Positions 17,396 through 26,793 of a stretch of 64,000 bases of DNA are shown here, in pieces. Below the pieces are notes generated by a model that was not told the origin of the DNA, did no database searches, and saw only the letters and a program-made list of their open reading frames with translations. Position numbers and translations under genes: made by a program. The stretch's first letter is position 1, and the number at the start of each line of letters is the position of its first letter. Where the stretch lies: positions 89,159-153,158 of the forward strand of contig CAOKFI010000001.1 in NCBI GenBank assembly GCA_948467675.1. Reading direction: 5' to 3'. The stretch comes from an uncultured Porphyromonadaceae bacterium. Its GTDB lineage: Bacteria; Bacteroidota; Bacteroidia; Bacteroidales; Muribaculaceae.

Positions 17396-19465
17396 ATGAA
17401 ACAAGATCTCTCCTCTGTGCCTCTCTGGCCGATATTTGCCGGAATGACAGCCGGCATCATAATCGGCATAGTCTCCGCCATATCGCCATGGTGGTCATTG
17501 GCGGCAGTGTCTGTCGCGGTAGTGTGTTTCGTATTACGGCATCATGTGATTGCTATCGTCGTACTGGCTGTCGCAGTAGGATGGATTGATGCATCATTAA
17601 ATGAGGTGGAGTCGTTTCCCGATGAGATGGATGGACACATGGCGTGGTATAAAGGGGTAGTGCATGATGTGAGAGACGGGATGACATCCAGACGGATAGT
17701 GGTTTCGATAGGGGAGTGTGGCGCCGACAGCAGCGCCATGGTTCCGTGCCGGCGTTTTAAGGCCGCTTTGTTTGTGGGGTCTATCCTGCCTCAGATCACT
17801 TCCGGAGATATGATCATAATAGAGACGTCGCTGACCCGTCCGGAATATGATCCTGATATACCTTATGAGATGAGTCCTGTCGGGGCTCTTGCTATTCAAG
17901 GAATAGAAGCTGTAGGTTTTGTCAGTCCGTCTGATATCTCAGTCGACCGGAGCGATGGAGTAATGACCGATGTTTTTGTCCGCATGCGGCTCAGATGCTC
18001 TGATATGTTGCTTAGGAGTTCTCTCGGAGAGGATACGGCAACATTTGTCAATGCCATACTTCTGGGAGATACATCGTTGCTGCCAGGCGATGTCCGACGG
18101 GATTTCGCATCGGCAGGCCTTGCTCATCTGCTTGCTTTAAGCGGTATGCATGTTGCTGTTATAGCTATGGTTATATCGGTAGCTCTGTTTCCGCTCAAAG
18201 TCCTTCGCTACGATGGTCTTCGCCATGTAATTACGATTGTACTGTTATGGCTTTATGCATTGATGACAGGCATGTCGCCATCTGTGGTCAGGGCTGTGGT
18301 TATGGCAACGATTCTATTGACAGGACATATATTGGACAGGCAGAGTTCTCCGCTTAACAATCTGTGTATAGCGGCGATTGCCATATTGCTGTTTGATCCC
18401 ATGGCATTGATGTCCCCCGGATTCCAGCTTTCGTTTGCCGCAGTGATTGCAATATTGACTATAACTCCGAGTTTTAACATGATTGATCGCCGGAAACATC
18501 CGTGGCTTTATCTGCTGGTGTCGTGGGTTATTGTATGTGTGGCTGCTGTCCTTGGAACCGGAATGTTGGCTGCATACTATTTCCATACATATCCGATATA
18601 TTTTCTGTTCGGTAATCTGATTGCAGTATTCGTGATGCCAGTTCTTATGGGCTCGTCTTTTATGCTGCTTATATCGGAGTCCTTAGGCTTCGATCCATTA
18701 TGGCTGTGCTATGTCATAGATCTGATGTACGATGCTGTTTCAAGTAGTGCCAGGGCGGTGTCATCACTTCCGGGAGCGGTATTGGGCGGTCTGTATTTTC
18801 CTGCCTGGATTCTGATACCGTATTATGCTTCGATCGTATCGCTGGTCTTGTTTATTGAAAGACGTCGGATCATATACATATCGGCGGCATCGGTGTGTGC
18901 GGCCGGAACTATAGTTTCGCTGTGTATTGTGTCGCCGGAATTGCCGCAATCGGAATATTTTATAACCAGAAATCCATATCGTACGGATATGATAATACGG
19001 CACGGAGTCGATGCGTATCTGTTTACAACCGCACCATTATCTGACAGAATGAGCGTTGCAGAAGAATGTATGCGCAGGTACGACGGGTATTTTGGGCGGG
19101 CCGGAGCGAACCGGTTGCGGCTCTTGCCGGATTCATGCACTACAGGTATTATATCCAGATGCGGCTCCCTGCTGTCCGTAGGTCCGGATACTTATCTGCT
19201 CCTCGACCGGAATGTGCCGGTATCATATTCCGGCATGCATGTAAAGTATGCGCTGGTGTGCAGGGGATATGCAGGTACGATGGATGATATAGGGCATGTG
19301 GCTGATACCGTGTTGCTTTCGAGGGATATCGATATACGCAGGCATAATAGATATATACGGCAATTGCAGAATGATTCTGTTCCGTATCGCTCTCTACGTG
19401 AAACTGCGTTCCACCGTATCCTGTGTCACCGGCTTGTCAGTAAATCATATCCATGTCTGAAGTAA
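17396..19465 (+). CDS. comEC: ComEC/Rec2-type DNA-uptake membrane protein, no active metallo-beta-lactamase domain
   Basis: 689 aa polytopic membrane protein. N-terminal helices and an OB-like DUF4131 region come first, then the competence core with the signature LAHLLALSGMHVAVIAM (about residues 240-256), followed by many helices. ComEC forms the inner-membrane channel for single-stranded DNA. The last 170 residues fit the end of the metallo-beta-lactamase region (TVLLSRDIDIR, RSLRETAF) but I find no HxHxDH, so the nuclease function is probably absent, as in many Bacteroidota ComEC. Its last 40 bp overlap folK on the other strand. Confidence 0.88.
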   Translation: MKQDLSSVPLWPIFAGMTAGIIIGIVSAISPWWSLAAVSVAVVCFVLRHHVIAIVVLAVAVGWIDASLNEVESFPDEMDGHMAWYKGVVHDVRDGMTSRRIVVSIGECGADSSAMVPCRRFKAALFVGSILPQITSGDMIIIETSLTRPEYDPDIPYEMSPVGALAIQGIEAVGFVSPSDISVDRSDGVMTDVFVRMRLRCSDMLLRSSLGEDTATFVNAILLGDTSLLPGDVRRDFASAGLAHLLALSGMHVAVIAMVISVALFPLKVLRYDGLRHVITIVLLWLYALMTGMSPSVVRAVVMATILLTGHILDRQSSPLNNLCIAAIAILLFDPMALMSPGFQLSFAAVIAILTITPSFNMIDRRKHPWLYLLVSWVIVCVAAVLGTGMLAAYYFHTYPIYFLFGNLIAVFVMPVLMGSSFMLLISESLGFDPLWLCYVIDLMYDAVSSSARAVSSLPGAVLGGLYFPAWILIPYYASIVSLVLFIERRRIIYISAASVCAAGTIVSLCIVSPELPQSEYFITRNPYRTDMIIRHGVDAYLFTTAPLSDRMSVAEECMRRYDGYFGRAGANRLRLLPDSCTTGIISRCGSLLSVGPDTYLLLDRNVPVSYSGMHVKYALVCRGYAGTMDDIGHVADTVLLSRDIDIRRHNRYIRQLQNDSVPYRSLRETAFHRILCHRLVSKSYPCLK

Positions 19466-19803
19466 GGACGTCCAAACTCTACAGGGCGGATTATATTTCC
19501 GTTCCATACTACAATATCGATATCGATAGGTATTTCTCCCTTGATTTTCGATACCGGTGTGCGTCCGCATAACGTCTCCCACTGTTTTACACGAACTATT
19601 GCTGCATCGAGATCCATGTCGGTCTCTGCAGTCATAACCGCATTGAGATACGGTCCGTCGATACCATTGTCGGCGACAGCTTCGTATACTTCTGATACCT
19701 TGACTGCATTGAACTGTTTTCTGAGCCATTCGATGGCATTTTTCATTTGCCATTCTCGGTCGTGATTGTTACTGCCTATACTCAGAACCAGATTGTTGCT
19801 CAT
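19426..19803 (-). CDS. folK: 2-amino-4-hydroxy-6-hydroxymethyldihydropteridine diphosphokinase (short HPPK)
   Basis: 125 aa, shorter than the usual HPPK of about 160. The N-terminus LVLSIGSNNHDRE matches the family opening, and GEIPIDIDIVVW supplies the pair of Mg-binding Asp residues; RPYFRHGYDLL near the end matches the family's C-terminal pattern. HPPK transfers pyrophosphate from ATP to the pterin in folate synthesis. The start ATG overlaps the tex stop (ATGA), so it is translationally coupled to tex. The 3' end overlaps convergent comEC by 40 bp. The short length leaves some doubt about activity. Confidence 0.8.
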   Translation of the reverse strand: MSNNLVLSIGSNNHDREWQMKNAIEWLRKQFNAVKVSEVYEAVADNGIDGPYLNAVMTAETDMDLDAAIVRVKQWETLCGRTPVSKIKGEIPIDIDIVVWNGNIIRPVEFGRPYFRHGYDLLTSR

Positions 19804-21938
19804 TGCGCTACTCCTTTCATTGTCAGCCCTATGCGTTTGCGGTCGTAATCAACATCTATAACCCTGACCTTGACATGCTGGTGTACGCGTACGACCTCAG
19901 CTGGAGATGAGATGAATCGGTCGCATAACTGGGAGATATGAACCAGTCCGTTTTCTTTGATGCCAAGATCTACGAATACTCCGAAGGCTGTTATATTGTT
20001 GACGATACCGTTAAGTTCCATACCGGTCTTTATATCGCTTAAACTTGTAACCCGGTCGTCGAATTCCATCACTTTGGCAGAGGCACGGGGGTCGCGCCCG
20101 GGCTTTTCCAATTCCGAGATAATATCGGTAAGAGTGGGGAGTCCTGTCGTTTTAGTGACGTATCGGTTAAGGTCTATATTCTTTAGGCTGGATGGTGATG
20201 TCAGCAATTTTTCGACGGTCAGCCCCATGTCCTCGGCCATAGCCGAGACGATTCCGTAGCTTTCAGGGTGCACTCCTGTGTTGTCGAGCTGGTTTGGTGC
20301 GTCCGGTATGCGCAGAAAACCGGCACATTGCTGGAATGCTTTTTCTCCCATACGGGGTACCTGAAGCAGTTGCTGCCGTGATGAGAAATCGCCATGCTCG
20401 ATCCTGTATGTCACTATGTTGTCGGCCAATGTCTTGCCGATACCGGATACATAGCTCAGTAATTGCCGCGATGCGGTATTGATGTTTATGCCGACCGAAT
20501 TAACGCAGCTTTCTACCGTATAGTCCAATGCTTCTTTCAGTTTTGTCTGGTCTACGTTGTGCTGATATTGTCCTACTCCGATGGATTTCGGATCGATTTT
20601 CACGAGTTCGGCCAACGGATCGATAAGACGCCGTCCGATAGATACGGCTCCGCGGACGGTGACATCGTAATCCGGAAACTCCTCTCTGGCAATTTTTGAT
20701 GCGGAATATACCGATGCTCCAGCCTCGTTGACAGAGAAAATCTGTATTTTATGAGGATATCTTATACCGGACAGAAATTTCTCGGTCTCGCGTCCGGCGG
20801 TTCCGTTGCCGACGGCAATGGCGTCGATCCTGTATGCTTCGACGAGATAGCTGACTTTCATGGCCGCTCCATGGTAATCGTTGGCTGGTGCGCACGGGTA
20901 GATCACATCATTGTGAAGCAGATTTCCCTGCTCATCGAGGCATACTGTTTTGCATCCTGTTCTGAATCCCGGATCGATGGCCAGCACCCGTTTGTGAAAC
21001 AATGGTGGCGCAAGTAGAAGCTGCCTGATATTTTCTGCGAACATATCTATCGCTGATTTGTCGGCTTTTTCCTTAGTCAAAGCCGACACTTCGGCTTCGA
21101 TCGACGGCCGTATAAGACGGCGATAGCTGTCTTTGACGGCATTGCGCACTATATCGGCACATGCTGGTAAGGATGAAACGCGTACAAACATGCGGTTGAG
21201 CCGTTCGATCATCTCGTCATCGTCGATCGATAAAGAGATTTTCAGGATTCCTTCCGCTTCGCCACGTCTAAGCGCTAAATAGCGGTGTGACGTACATGTT
21301 CTCAACGGTTCTGAGAAGTTGTGGTAATTCTGATAGATCCGTCCTTCATCTTCCTTACCCGATATGACCTTTGATGATATCGACGCAGAGCGTAAGTATC
21401 GAGACCGTACCAGAGCACGTCCTTTTTCACTTTCGCTCACCCATTCGGCAATAATGTCAGAAGCACCGGCTATCGCGTCATCAACATTCAGGACATCACT
21501 GGAGATAAACTTTCTGGCTTGACGCTGTATGTCGTCGGTATGTTGAGCCATGATTATTTTGGCAAGCGGTTCCAGTCCTTTTTCCCGTGCAACAGATGCC
21601 CGTGTACGACGTTTTGGTTTATATGGCAGATATATATCTTCAAGAACGGATGGGTCAAGGCAGTCATCTATACGCTGTTTTAGCTCATCGGTCAAAAAAT
21701 TCTTTTCGGCAAGAACTGATATTATGTATTCCTTGCGTTTGATAAGCTCGCGAAGCGATTCCATGCGAAGACGGATATTGTGGATGGCTACTTCGTCAAG
21801 CATTCCCGTTGCTTCTTTACGGTATCGGCTTATGAATGGAATGGTAGCCCCGTCGTCGAGCAGTCTGATGGTTGCGTTGACGGATTTGCGTGGTATATTC
21901 AGCTCTTCGCTTATGATCGAAGACAGATCGTGTGTCAT
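19800..21938 (-). CDS. tex: Tex family S1 RNA-binding transcription accessory protein
   Basis: 712 aa, normal for Tex. Order: helical N-terminal region (FISRYRKEATGMLDE near 34-48), YqgF-like RNase H fold with LAIDPGFRTGCKT near 323-335, helix-hairpin-helix repeats (VGININTASRQLL; SGIGKTLADNIV), and a C-terminal S1 domain (GMELNGIVNNITAFGVFVDLG to IGLTMKG). Tex binds RNA and influences transcription and stress survival; it is related to eukaryotic Spt6. It probably forms an operon with folK downstream and perhaps the phosphoesterase upstream (42-bp gap). Confidence 0.95.
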   Translation of the reverse strand: MTHDLSSIISEELNIPRKSVNATIRLLDDGATIPFISRYRKEATGMLDEVAIHNIRLRMESLRELIKRKEYIISVLAEKNFLTDELKQRIDDCLDPSVLEDIYLPYKPKRRTRASVAREKGLEPLAKIIMAQHTDDIQRQARKFISSDVLNVDDAIAGASDIIAEWVSESEKGRALVRSRYLRSASISSKVISGKEDEGRIYQNYHNFSEPLRTCTSHRYLALRRGEAEGILKISLSIDDDEMIERLNRMFVRVSSLPACADIVRNAVKDSYRRLIRPSIEAEVSALTKEKADKSAIDMFAENIRQLLLAPPLFHKRVLAIDPGFRTGCKTVCLDEQGNLLHNDVIYPCAPANDYHGAAMKVSYLVEAYRIDAIAVGNGTAGRETEKFLSGIRYPHKIQIFSVNEAGASVYSASKIAREEFPDYDVTVRGAVSIGRRLIDPLAELVKIDPKSIGVGQYQHNVDQTKLKEALDYTVESCVNSVGININTASRQLLSYVSGIGKTLADNIVTYRIEHGDFSSRQQLLQVPRMGEKAFQQCAGFLRIPDAPNQLDNTGVHPESYGIVSAMAEDMGLTVEKLLTSPSSLKNIDLNRYVTKTTGLPTLTDIISELEKPGRDPRASAKVMEFDDRVTSLSDIKTGMELNGIVNNITAFGVFVDLGIKENGLVHISQLCDRFISSPAEVVRVHQHVKVRVIDVDYDRKRIGLTMKGVAQ

Positions 21939-21980
21939 TAATTTGAATAGGATGGTAGTGTTGTATATTTTTATACTGGC

Positions 21981-23168
21981 TTATTTGCTCCGGAGAGTGA
22001 TAAGAGTCAGTTCCGGTGTTGCTCCAAGGCGCATGGGTATTCCGACCGTTCCCATGCCGATATTTACGTATAGTGTCCGTTTTTTGTCAGGACTGTCGTA
22101 GCACCCTCCCCAGGTTTTGTAACGTATGGCGGCAGGCGATATGCCCAATGCCTCTATCTGCATGGCATGAGTATGACCTGAAAGAGTAAGTGCGATATTT
22201 GCCGAGATATTATTTTCTACATCGGCGATCCAATGTACTGGATTGTGAGTCAGTAGAATCTTGACATTCTTATCGGATGTGTCAGGATAGGCTTCGTGCA
22301 GATTGCCATACGTCGGAAACGGAGGTTCGCCCCAGTTTTCTACGCCTATGACTGCTATGGAGTCGTTGCCGCGATGTATCCATGTCGTAGCGTTGCGCAA
22401 CAGTTGCCAGCCCATGTTCCGCTGTAGTTTTTCCATCAGCATCATATTGTTGGCTTTGTCTTGTGGCGAAGGCCAGTCGCTGTAGTCGCCGTAGTCGTGA
22501 TTTCCGAGAATGGAGTATACACCGTCGGCCGCTTTAATTCCGGACAATGTTTTAGTAAACGGTAGTAATTCTGCGGTACGTCGGTTTACTATGTCGCCGG
22601 TAAAAAATACGGCATCTGGTTTCTGTGCATTGATCTCGTTGACAACTTTGCTGATAAAGGAAGTGTCCGACCCGTATGATCCGACATGTATATCGCTGAA
22701 TTGTACGATTCTGAATCCGTCGAAAGATTCCGGTAGATTTTCAATCTCAAGGGTAACTTCGTTTATTTTTATCCGGAACCGGTTTATCAGAGCACCCCAC
22801 CATAATGAGCCGAACAAGGTAATTGCGATTGCAGTTCCGATCCATGACAGAGCTTTTATCCGCTTGCAGTGCCACAGCTTCGGTACTGAGGCTATAAGAT
22901 CAATGATGACAAACAGCGTCTTTGACATATATACAGTAATGTAGCCGAACAGCAGCCACATGACCGTAGCAAGAGTCTCGTCATTGCCTGTCCGCCGTGG
23001 AAGGCAAAGGGTTACAATTAGATAGATCAGAAAAAATATGGCTGTGCTTGCCTGAATGCGGGGCCATCTGTCTTTGCGTGTACGCGACATCGCTATCCTG
23101 AACAGATAGATGTCTATCGCCAACTGCAGCAAGACCAATATCGAGATCAGTATCCAGGGGACTCTCAT
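21981..23168 (-). CDS. Membrane-anchored metallophosphoesterase (YkuE/YaeI type)
   Basis: 395 aa. Four or so N-terminal membrane helices (residues 1-130) precede a calcineurin-like phosphoesterase domain with all metal motifs: FSDIHVGSYG (D and H), FFTGDIVNR (GD), ILGNHDYGD (GNHD), LLTHNP and LSGHTHAMQ (GHTH). Relatives include enzymes acting on lipid-linked pyrophosphates such as UDP-diacylglucosamine, but the substrate here is unknown. It overlaps the upstream acyltransferase gene by 4 bp, which suggests a lipid-related role. Confidence 0.88.
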   Translation of the reverse strand: MRVPWILISILVLLQLAIDIYLFRIAMSRTRKDRWPRIQASTAIFFLIYLIVTLCLPRRTGNDETLATVMWLLFGYITVYMSKTLFVIIDLIASVPKLWHCKRIKALSWIGTAIAITLFGSLWWGALINRFRIKINEVTLEIENLPESFDGFRIVQFSDIHVGSYGSDTSFISKVVNEINAQKPDAVFFTGDIVNRRTAELLPFTKTLSGIKAADGVYSILGNHDYGDYSDWPSPQDKANNMMLMEKLQRNMGWQLLRNATTWIHRGNDSIAVIGVENWGEPPFPTYGNLHEAYPDTSDKNVKILLTHNPVHWIADVENNISANIALTLSGHTHAMQIEALGISPAAIRYKTWGGCYDSPDKKRTLYVNIGMGTVGIPMRLGATPELTLITLRSK

Positions 23169-24316
23169 CTGTGTAGCTTGTTGCGTAGAGGATTGGAGTA
23201 CATGGTCAGCATCATGTTGCGCATGTATGTCCTGTCTTCGTTCGTAAGGCCATCCAGATCCACTTTTTCAAGTTGCCGGTCTATGTAGCTGTTGAATTCT
23301 GCTGCCTCATCCGTGGTATAGTGCGACATGAATTCCTGGGTTCCGTGCAGCTCATCGTATGCGATATAGTTGATAGGATATATCTTATAGCCGGAATGGA
23401 TAGCCGAATCTATGAGTGTACAGATATGGTGCAGAGCCTCATGCCTGTCAATATCCGGAGCTTCTTTGGCGAGATCGGAGTTGATACATGGCTGAATCGC
23501 GAAATGTATACGACCCTTGAACTGAAGCAGTCCTGTTTCCATGCTGAACAGATCGTCGCGTTGTGACTTCTTGAAATCCGGATTGTTGCGCTTCAGAAGG
23601 AACTCTCGTGCTTTAAGATAGTCGTTAGGATCATATTCATACGATATTGATACCGGAGTGAGGCGAACCGCATCGATATTTTCCATAAAAGACCCGTTGC
23701 CGGAGAGTCCGAGCATCTTTATAAGGCTTTCTTGAGTCCGGTCATTGCTGTCTTTGGCCCGTCCTTCGCGTTGTGCTATCCATACGCTTTGCTTTTTTGT
23801 GCCTATTGCGTAGTGGATATATGTTGACAATTGTCTGGCAGCTTCGAGTGCACGGGTTATTTTCAGGTCACGTTTTACTATGAAACTTTTGTTCAGGCGT
23901 ACAAGTGTGTCGATCCAGGGATATATAAGCAGGTTGTTGCCGATCGCCACTTCGCTTGTAGGCATATTGTTCCGTAGGAAGCATAGATTCAGAAACGATG
24001 CGTCTAAGACTATATCGCGATGATTCGTTATGAATGTACAGGCTTGTGCCGGATTGTAGTTTTCCAGTCCTGACACACTGATCCCTGCGGTTGTCTTATT
24101 TGCAAGCAGTTCCAGAAAAGGAGCCATTATCTCATGTTGAAAGGCATCCTGCGATGAGATTGATGTGAGTCCGCTTACAAATGCTGGATAGTCTACGTCT
24201 GGCATGACGAAGCGTACAGCGTGTTCGAATCCCGGTTCTTTCACCAGTTCAGCCATGCGTTGTTGGAATTGGCTGTCATCGTATGGTTCTATGTCGCTGA
24301 AGTCTTCGGATATCAT
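23165..24316 (-). CDS. Acyltransferase of the glycerolipid (PlsC-like) superfamily
   Basis: 383 aa. The catalytic motif appears as TNHRDIVLDASFLN (about residues 94-107), a form seen in Bacteroidota acyltransferases, followed by IVKRDL and WIAQREGRAKD, the fourth-region PxG-like block modified to REGR. No membrane segment is obvious, so it may be peripheral. Likely transfers an acyl chain to a glycerolipid or similar acceptor; the exact acceptor is unknown. It is the first gene of a pair with the phosphoesterase, with a 4-bp overlap. Confidence 0.8.
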   Translation of the reverse strand: MISEDFSDIEPYDDSQFQQRMAELVKEPGFEHAVRFVMPDVDYPAFVSGLTSISSQDAFQHEIMAPFLELLANKTTAGISVSGLENYNPAQACTFITNHRDIVLDASFLNLCFLRNNMPTSEVAIGNNLLIYPWIDTLVRLNKSFIVKRDLKITRALEAARQLSTYIHYAIGTKKQSVWIAQREGRAKDSNDRTQESLIKMLGLSGNGSFMENIDAVRLTPVSISYEYDPNDYLKAREFLLKRNNPDFKKSQRDDLFSMETGLLQFKGRIHFAIQPCINSDLAKEAPDIDRHEALHHICTLIDSAIHSGYKIYPINYIAYDELHGTQEFMSHYTTDEAAEFNSYIDRQLEKVDLDGLTNEDRTYMRNMMLTMYSNPLRNKLHR

Positions 24317-24370
24317 AATAGATGAAATATCTTTTTATCTAAATTGTTCGGACAGAAATAATATATTTTT

Positions 24371-24378
24371 CAAAGTTA
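24371..24378 (-). promoter_or_regulatory. -7 box for the acyltransferase-phosphoesterase pair
   Basis: TAACTTTG on the minus strand, about 54 nt before the acyltransferase ATG. No good -33 box is seen. Confidence 0.45.
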
Positions 24379-24427
24379 ATATAAATTCCGTGTTCCGTAT
24401 GAATATATGGGCTGCATTAGAATATTT

Positions 24428-25525
24428 TCACACATCGCGGCTTGCACAATATATGCGCCATTTTTCAATCATTGCAGTCATATCGTCAGGTATATCTGCC
24501 GAAAAAAACATCTCCTGACCTGTTTTGGGGTGGACAAAGCCCAAAGTGCGAGCATGGAGAGCCTGTCGGGGACAGATGCTGAAACAGTTTTTAACGAATT
24601 GGTTGTATTTTGCTGATCTGGTACCTCGCAATATCTCATCACCTCCGTATCTGGAGTCGTTGAGCAATGGATGGCCGATATGCTTCATATGCACACGTAT
24701 CTGATGTGTGCGTCCGGTTTCCAGTCGGCATCTTACTACAGCTACATGTCCAAGCGGTTCCAATACCTCATAGTGTGTTACTGCATGTTTGCCGAGCATG
24801 CTGTCTGTCGGAAACACAGCCATTTGCAGGCGATCGTTCAGGCTACGCCCGATATTGCCTTCTATGCGGCCTTGTGGCGGATCTGGAATACCCCATACTA
24901 CGGCCACGTATTCGCGTTTTGTCGTTTTGTTGAAAAACTGTTTGCCAAGATCTGTTTTGGCATCAGGAGTCTTTGCCACGACTAAAAGGCCTGAGGTGTC
25001 CTTGTCTATGCGGTGTACAAGTCCCAGTCGAGGATCGTTTACGTCATATCCGGTGTCGTTTCGGAAATGCCATGCGAGGGCATTGACGAGTGTTCCGCTG
25101 TAGTTGCCATGACCCGGATGTACAACAAGTCCTGCCGGTTTGTTGACTACCAGCAGGGTATCATCTTCATACACTATGTCGAGAGGAATATCTTCGGCTA
25201 TTATCTCAAGTTCGTAGCGAGGTCGGTCCATCACTACGCTCACTACATCCAACGGCTTGACGCGGTAGCTGCTTTTGACCGGGGTTCCGTTTACGAGTAT
25301 ACATCCGGCGTCGGCTGCCTGCTGGACGCGGTTGCGTGATGATTTCTCAAGCCTGGCAACCAAAAATTTGTCAACCCGAAGAAGTGTCTGCCCTTTATCG
25401 GCTACAAAACGGAAATGCTCGTATAGTCCGTTTCCGTCATCTGTGTCCGCTTCTTCGTTATCAGGCATATATTGAGCGAGGCTTCCGTCGTCTTGTGGCG
25501 GTATGGAGTGTTCCGTGTCTATCAT
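24428..25525 (-). CDS. rluD: RluA/RluD family 23S rRNA pseudouridine synthase
   Basis: 365 aa. An N-terminal S4 RNA-binding domain (LRVDKFLVARLE to VKPLDVVSV, about 48-100) is followed by the pseudouridine synthase domain with the catalytic Asp in GLVHRIDKDTSGLLVVAKT (about 163-181) and the C-terminal RTHQIRVHMKHIGHPLLND motif. E. coli RluD modifies helix 69 of 23S rRNA; the closest subfamily cannot be fixed by eye. An extra acidic N-terminal extension of about 40 residues is present. The start overlaps the PASTA gene stop by 4 bp. Confidence 0.92.
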   Translation of the reverse strand: MIDTEHSIPPQDDGSLAQYMPDNEEADTDDGNGLYEHFRFVADKGQTLLRVDKFLVARLEKSSRNRVQQAADAGCILVNGTPVKSSYRVKPLDVVSVVMDRPRYELEIIAEDIPLDIVYEDDTLLVVNKPAGLVVHPGHGNYSGTLVNALAWHFRNDTGYDVNDPRLGLVHRIDKDTSGLLVVAKTPDAKTDLGKQFFNKTTKREYVAVVWGIPDPPQGRIEGNIGRSLNDRLQMAVFPTDSMLGKHAVTHYEVLEPLGHVAVVRCRLETGRTHQIRVHMKHIGHPLLNDSRYGGDEILRGTRSAKYNQFVKNCFSICPRQALHARTLGFVHPKTGQEMFFSADIPDDMTAMIEKWRIYCASRDV

Positions 25526-26175
25526 TCTGGAATTGGTGCGGTCAGATCGTCTATGTTGAGATTGTTGTTATCGATAATATCTGAATCTTCAGCAGCGGCG
25601 TATCCCTCGCCGACTTCTAATGTGATTGAGGCTGATATGGGTACGCGTGTGCCTCCTTTCAGATTTATCCCATTGAATTTGGCGCCTAATACCAGATCTT
25701 TGTATTCCGACGGAACATAATTGATACGCACATTCTTGAAACCGTATCCTTCAAGAACGGATTGTGCCTGACGTATAGAGATGCCGTTGAAATCAGGCAG
25801 TGTGACCGACTTCGGAGAAAATGCGTTTATAGTCAAATAGACAGTCCGTTGTGGCTTTACCTTGTCGTTCATTTTAGGCATCTGGTCCACTACAGTGCCT
25901 GGCGCCACATGGTCGTCATAGATGGAATCGCTCAACTCCGCCACAAGGTTTCCGCTTCTTAATATCTCGCTCGCGCGGTTGTATTGTAGGCCTCTTACAT
26001 CGGGAACGACCTCGAACTGTCCGTGACCGGTCCATGAGTCGAGGCAAGTAAGACCGATCCATACGAGGGCACATGCTGTAAGCATGATAAGAAAGATATT
26101 GAACAGTATGGGATGTCTGCGAACCCACTGCATTCCGCTGGATATATAAGATCCTGAATTTTCTTGCTGGTTCAT
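25522..26175 (-). CDS. Membrane-anchored PASTA-domain protein
   Basis: 217 aa from ATG 26175 (an upstream ATG at 26223 would add 16 unlikely residues and overlap the promoter). A short cytoplasmic N-terminus and one membrane helix (about residues 20-42) are followed by two PASTA repeats: EVVPDVRGLQYNRASEIL and VTLPDFNGISIRQAQSVLEGYGF. PASTA domains bind muropeptides or beta-lactams in kinases and PBPs; here no kinase or transpeptidase domain is attached. The C-terminus is acidic. It is coupled to the pseudouridine synthase gene by a 4-bp overlap. Confidence 0.85.
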   Translation of the reverse strand: MNQQENSGSYISSGMQWVRRHPILFNIFLIMLTACALVWIGLTCLDSWTGHGQFEVVPDVRGLQYNRASEILRSGNLVAELSDSIYDDHVAPGTVVDQMPKMNDKVKPQRTVYLTINAFSPKSVTLPDFNGISIRQAQSVLEGYGFKNVRINYVPSEYKDLVLGAKFNGINLKGGTRVPISASITLEVGEGYAAAEDSDIIDNNNLNIDDLTAPIPE

Positions 26176-26220
26176 TTTCAGTTGGTTTTGAATCCGGCCA
26201 TAAAACGGCATTTTACACTG

Positions 26221-26252
26221 CAAACTTACTCAAAAAAGCAATCTTGTGCAAT
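26221..26252 (-). promoter_or_regulatory. Promoter for the PASTA-rluD operon
   Basis: On the minus strand: ATTG (26249-26252), a 20-bp spacer, and TAAGTTTG (26221-26228), close to consensus. The leader to ATG 26175 is about 40 nt. Confidence 0.65.
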
Positions 26253-26310
26253 AACCGGTTGTCCTTTGAGCTTAGATTCTGATACGTGGAGCGGTAGGAC
26301 CGGGATAAAA

Positions 26311-26348
26311 TATAAAAAGGAGACTGTCACAGACAGTCTCCTTTTATA
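26311..26348 (-). terminator. Terminator after the HU gene
   Basis: Inverted repeat with arms 26315-26328 and 26332-26345 (14 bp) plus A/T flanks, 25 bp past the HU stop. It can act in both directions and would insulate the PASTA promoter. Confidence 0.85.
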
Positions 26349-26373
26349 CGGTCCGTATGATTCCGGAATCGTT

Positions 26374-26646
26374 TTATTTTACTTTATCAGCAAGTTCCGC
26401 ACCGGCTTTGAATTTTACCGTCTTGCGGGCTGCGATCTCTATTTTTTCTTTTGTGCGGGGATTTATACCTGTGCGTGCGCCTTTTTCAGCGACAGCAAAT
26501 GTACCGAAACCGATAAGTGCTATTTTTTCATCCTTAGCAAGGGCGTCTGTGATTGTTTCCAAGCAAGCCTCAAGTGCGTTTTTCGCGTCAACTTTGGTAA
26601 GGCCGGCTTTTTCTGCGATAGCATTAATAAGCTCTGTCTTGTTCAT
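26374..26646 (-). CDS. HU family DNA-binding protein
   Basis: 90 aa, exactly HU-sized. MNKTELINAIAEKAGL opening, IGFGTFAVAEKGARTGINPRT arm region with the DNA-intercalating Pro in RTGINPRT, and the closing KTVKFKAGAELADKV are all canonical. HU dimers bend and compact DNA. Single gene with its own promoter and terminator. Confidence 0.96.
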   Translation of the reverse strand: MNKTELINAIAEKAGLTKVDAKNALEACLETITDALAKDEKIALIGFGTFAVAEKGARTGINPRTKEKIEIAARKTVKFKAGAELADKVK

Positions 26647-26679
26647 AATTGATTTAGATTTTGGGTAATATGTTGGCTA

Positions 26680-26687
26680 CAAATATA
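26680..26687 (-). promoter_or_regulatory. -7 box for the HU gene
   Basis: TATATTTG on the minus strand, about 34 nt before the ATG. The upstream region is A/T-rich without a clear -33 TTTG. Confidence 0.55.
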
Positions 26688-26758
26688 GTCGTTATATATG
26701 AAAAACGAATAATAACTATTAAAAAAAATACAAAAAATGCGGTTTTGAAGCCTATAAC

Positions 26759-26778
26759 CCATAGCTGCGGAGCTATGG
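26759..26778. repeat. Perfect 8-bp inverted repeat before the rhomboid promoter
   Basis: CCATAGCT and AGCTATGG flank a GCGG loop, 15 bp upstream of the -7 box at 26794. It overlaps the expected -33 region and could be an operator or part of an upstream transcript end. Confidence 0.5.
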
Positions 26779-26793
26779 AATTATCCTTTTTAT

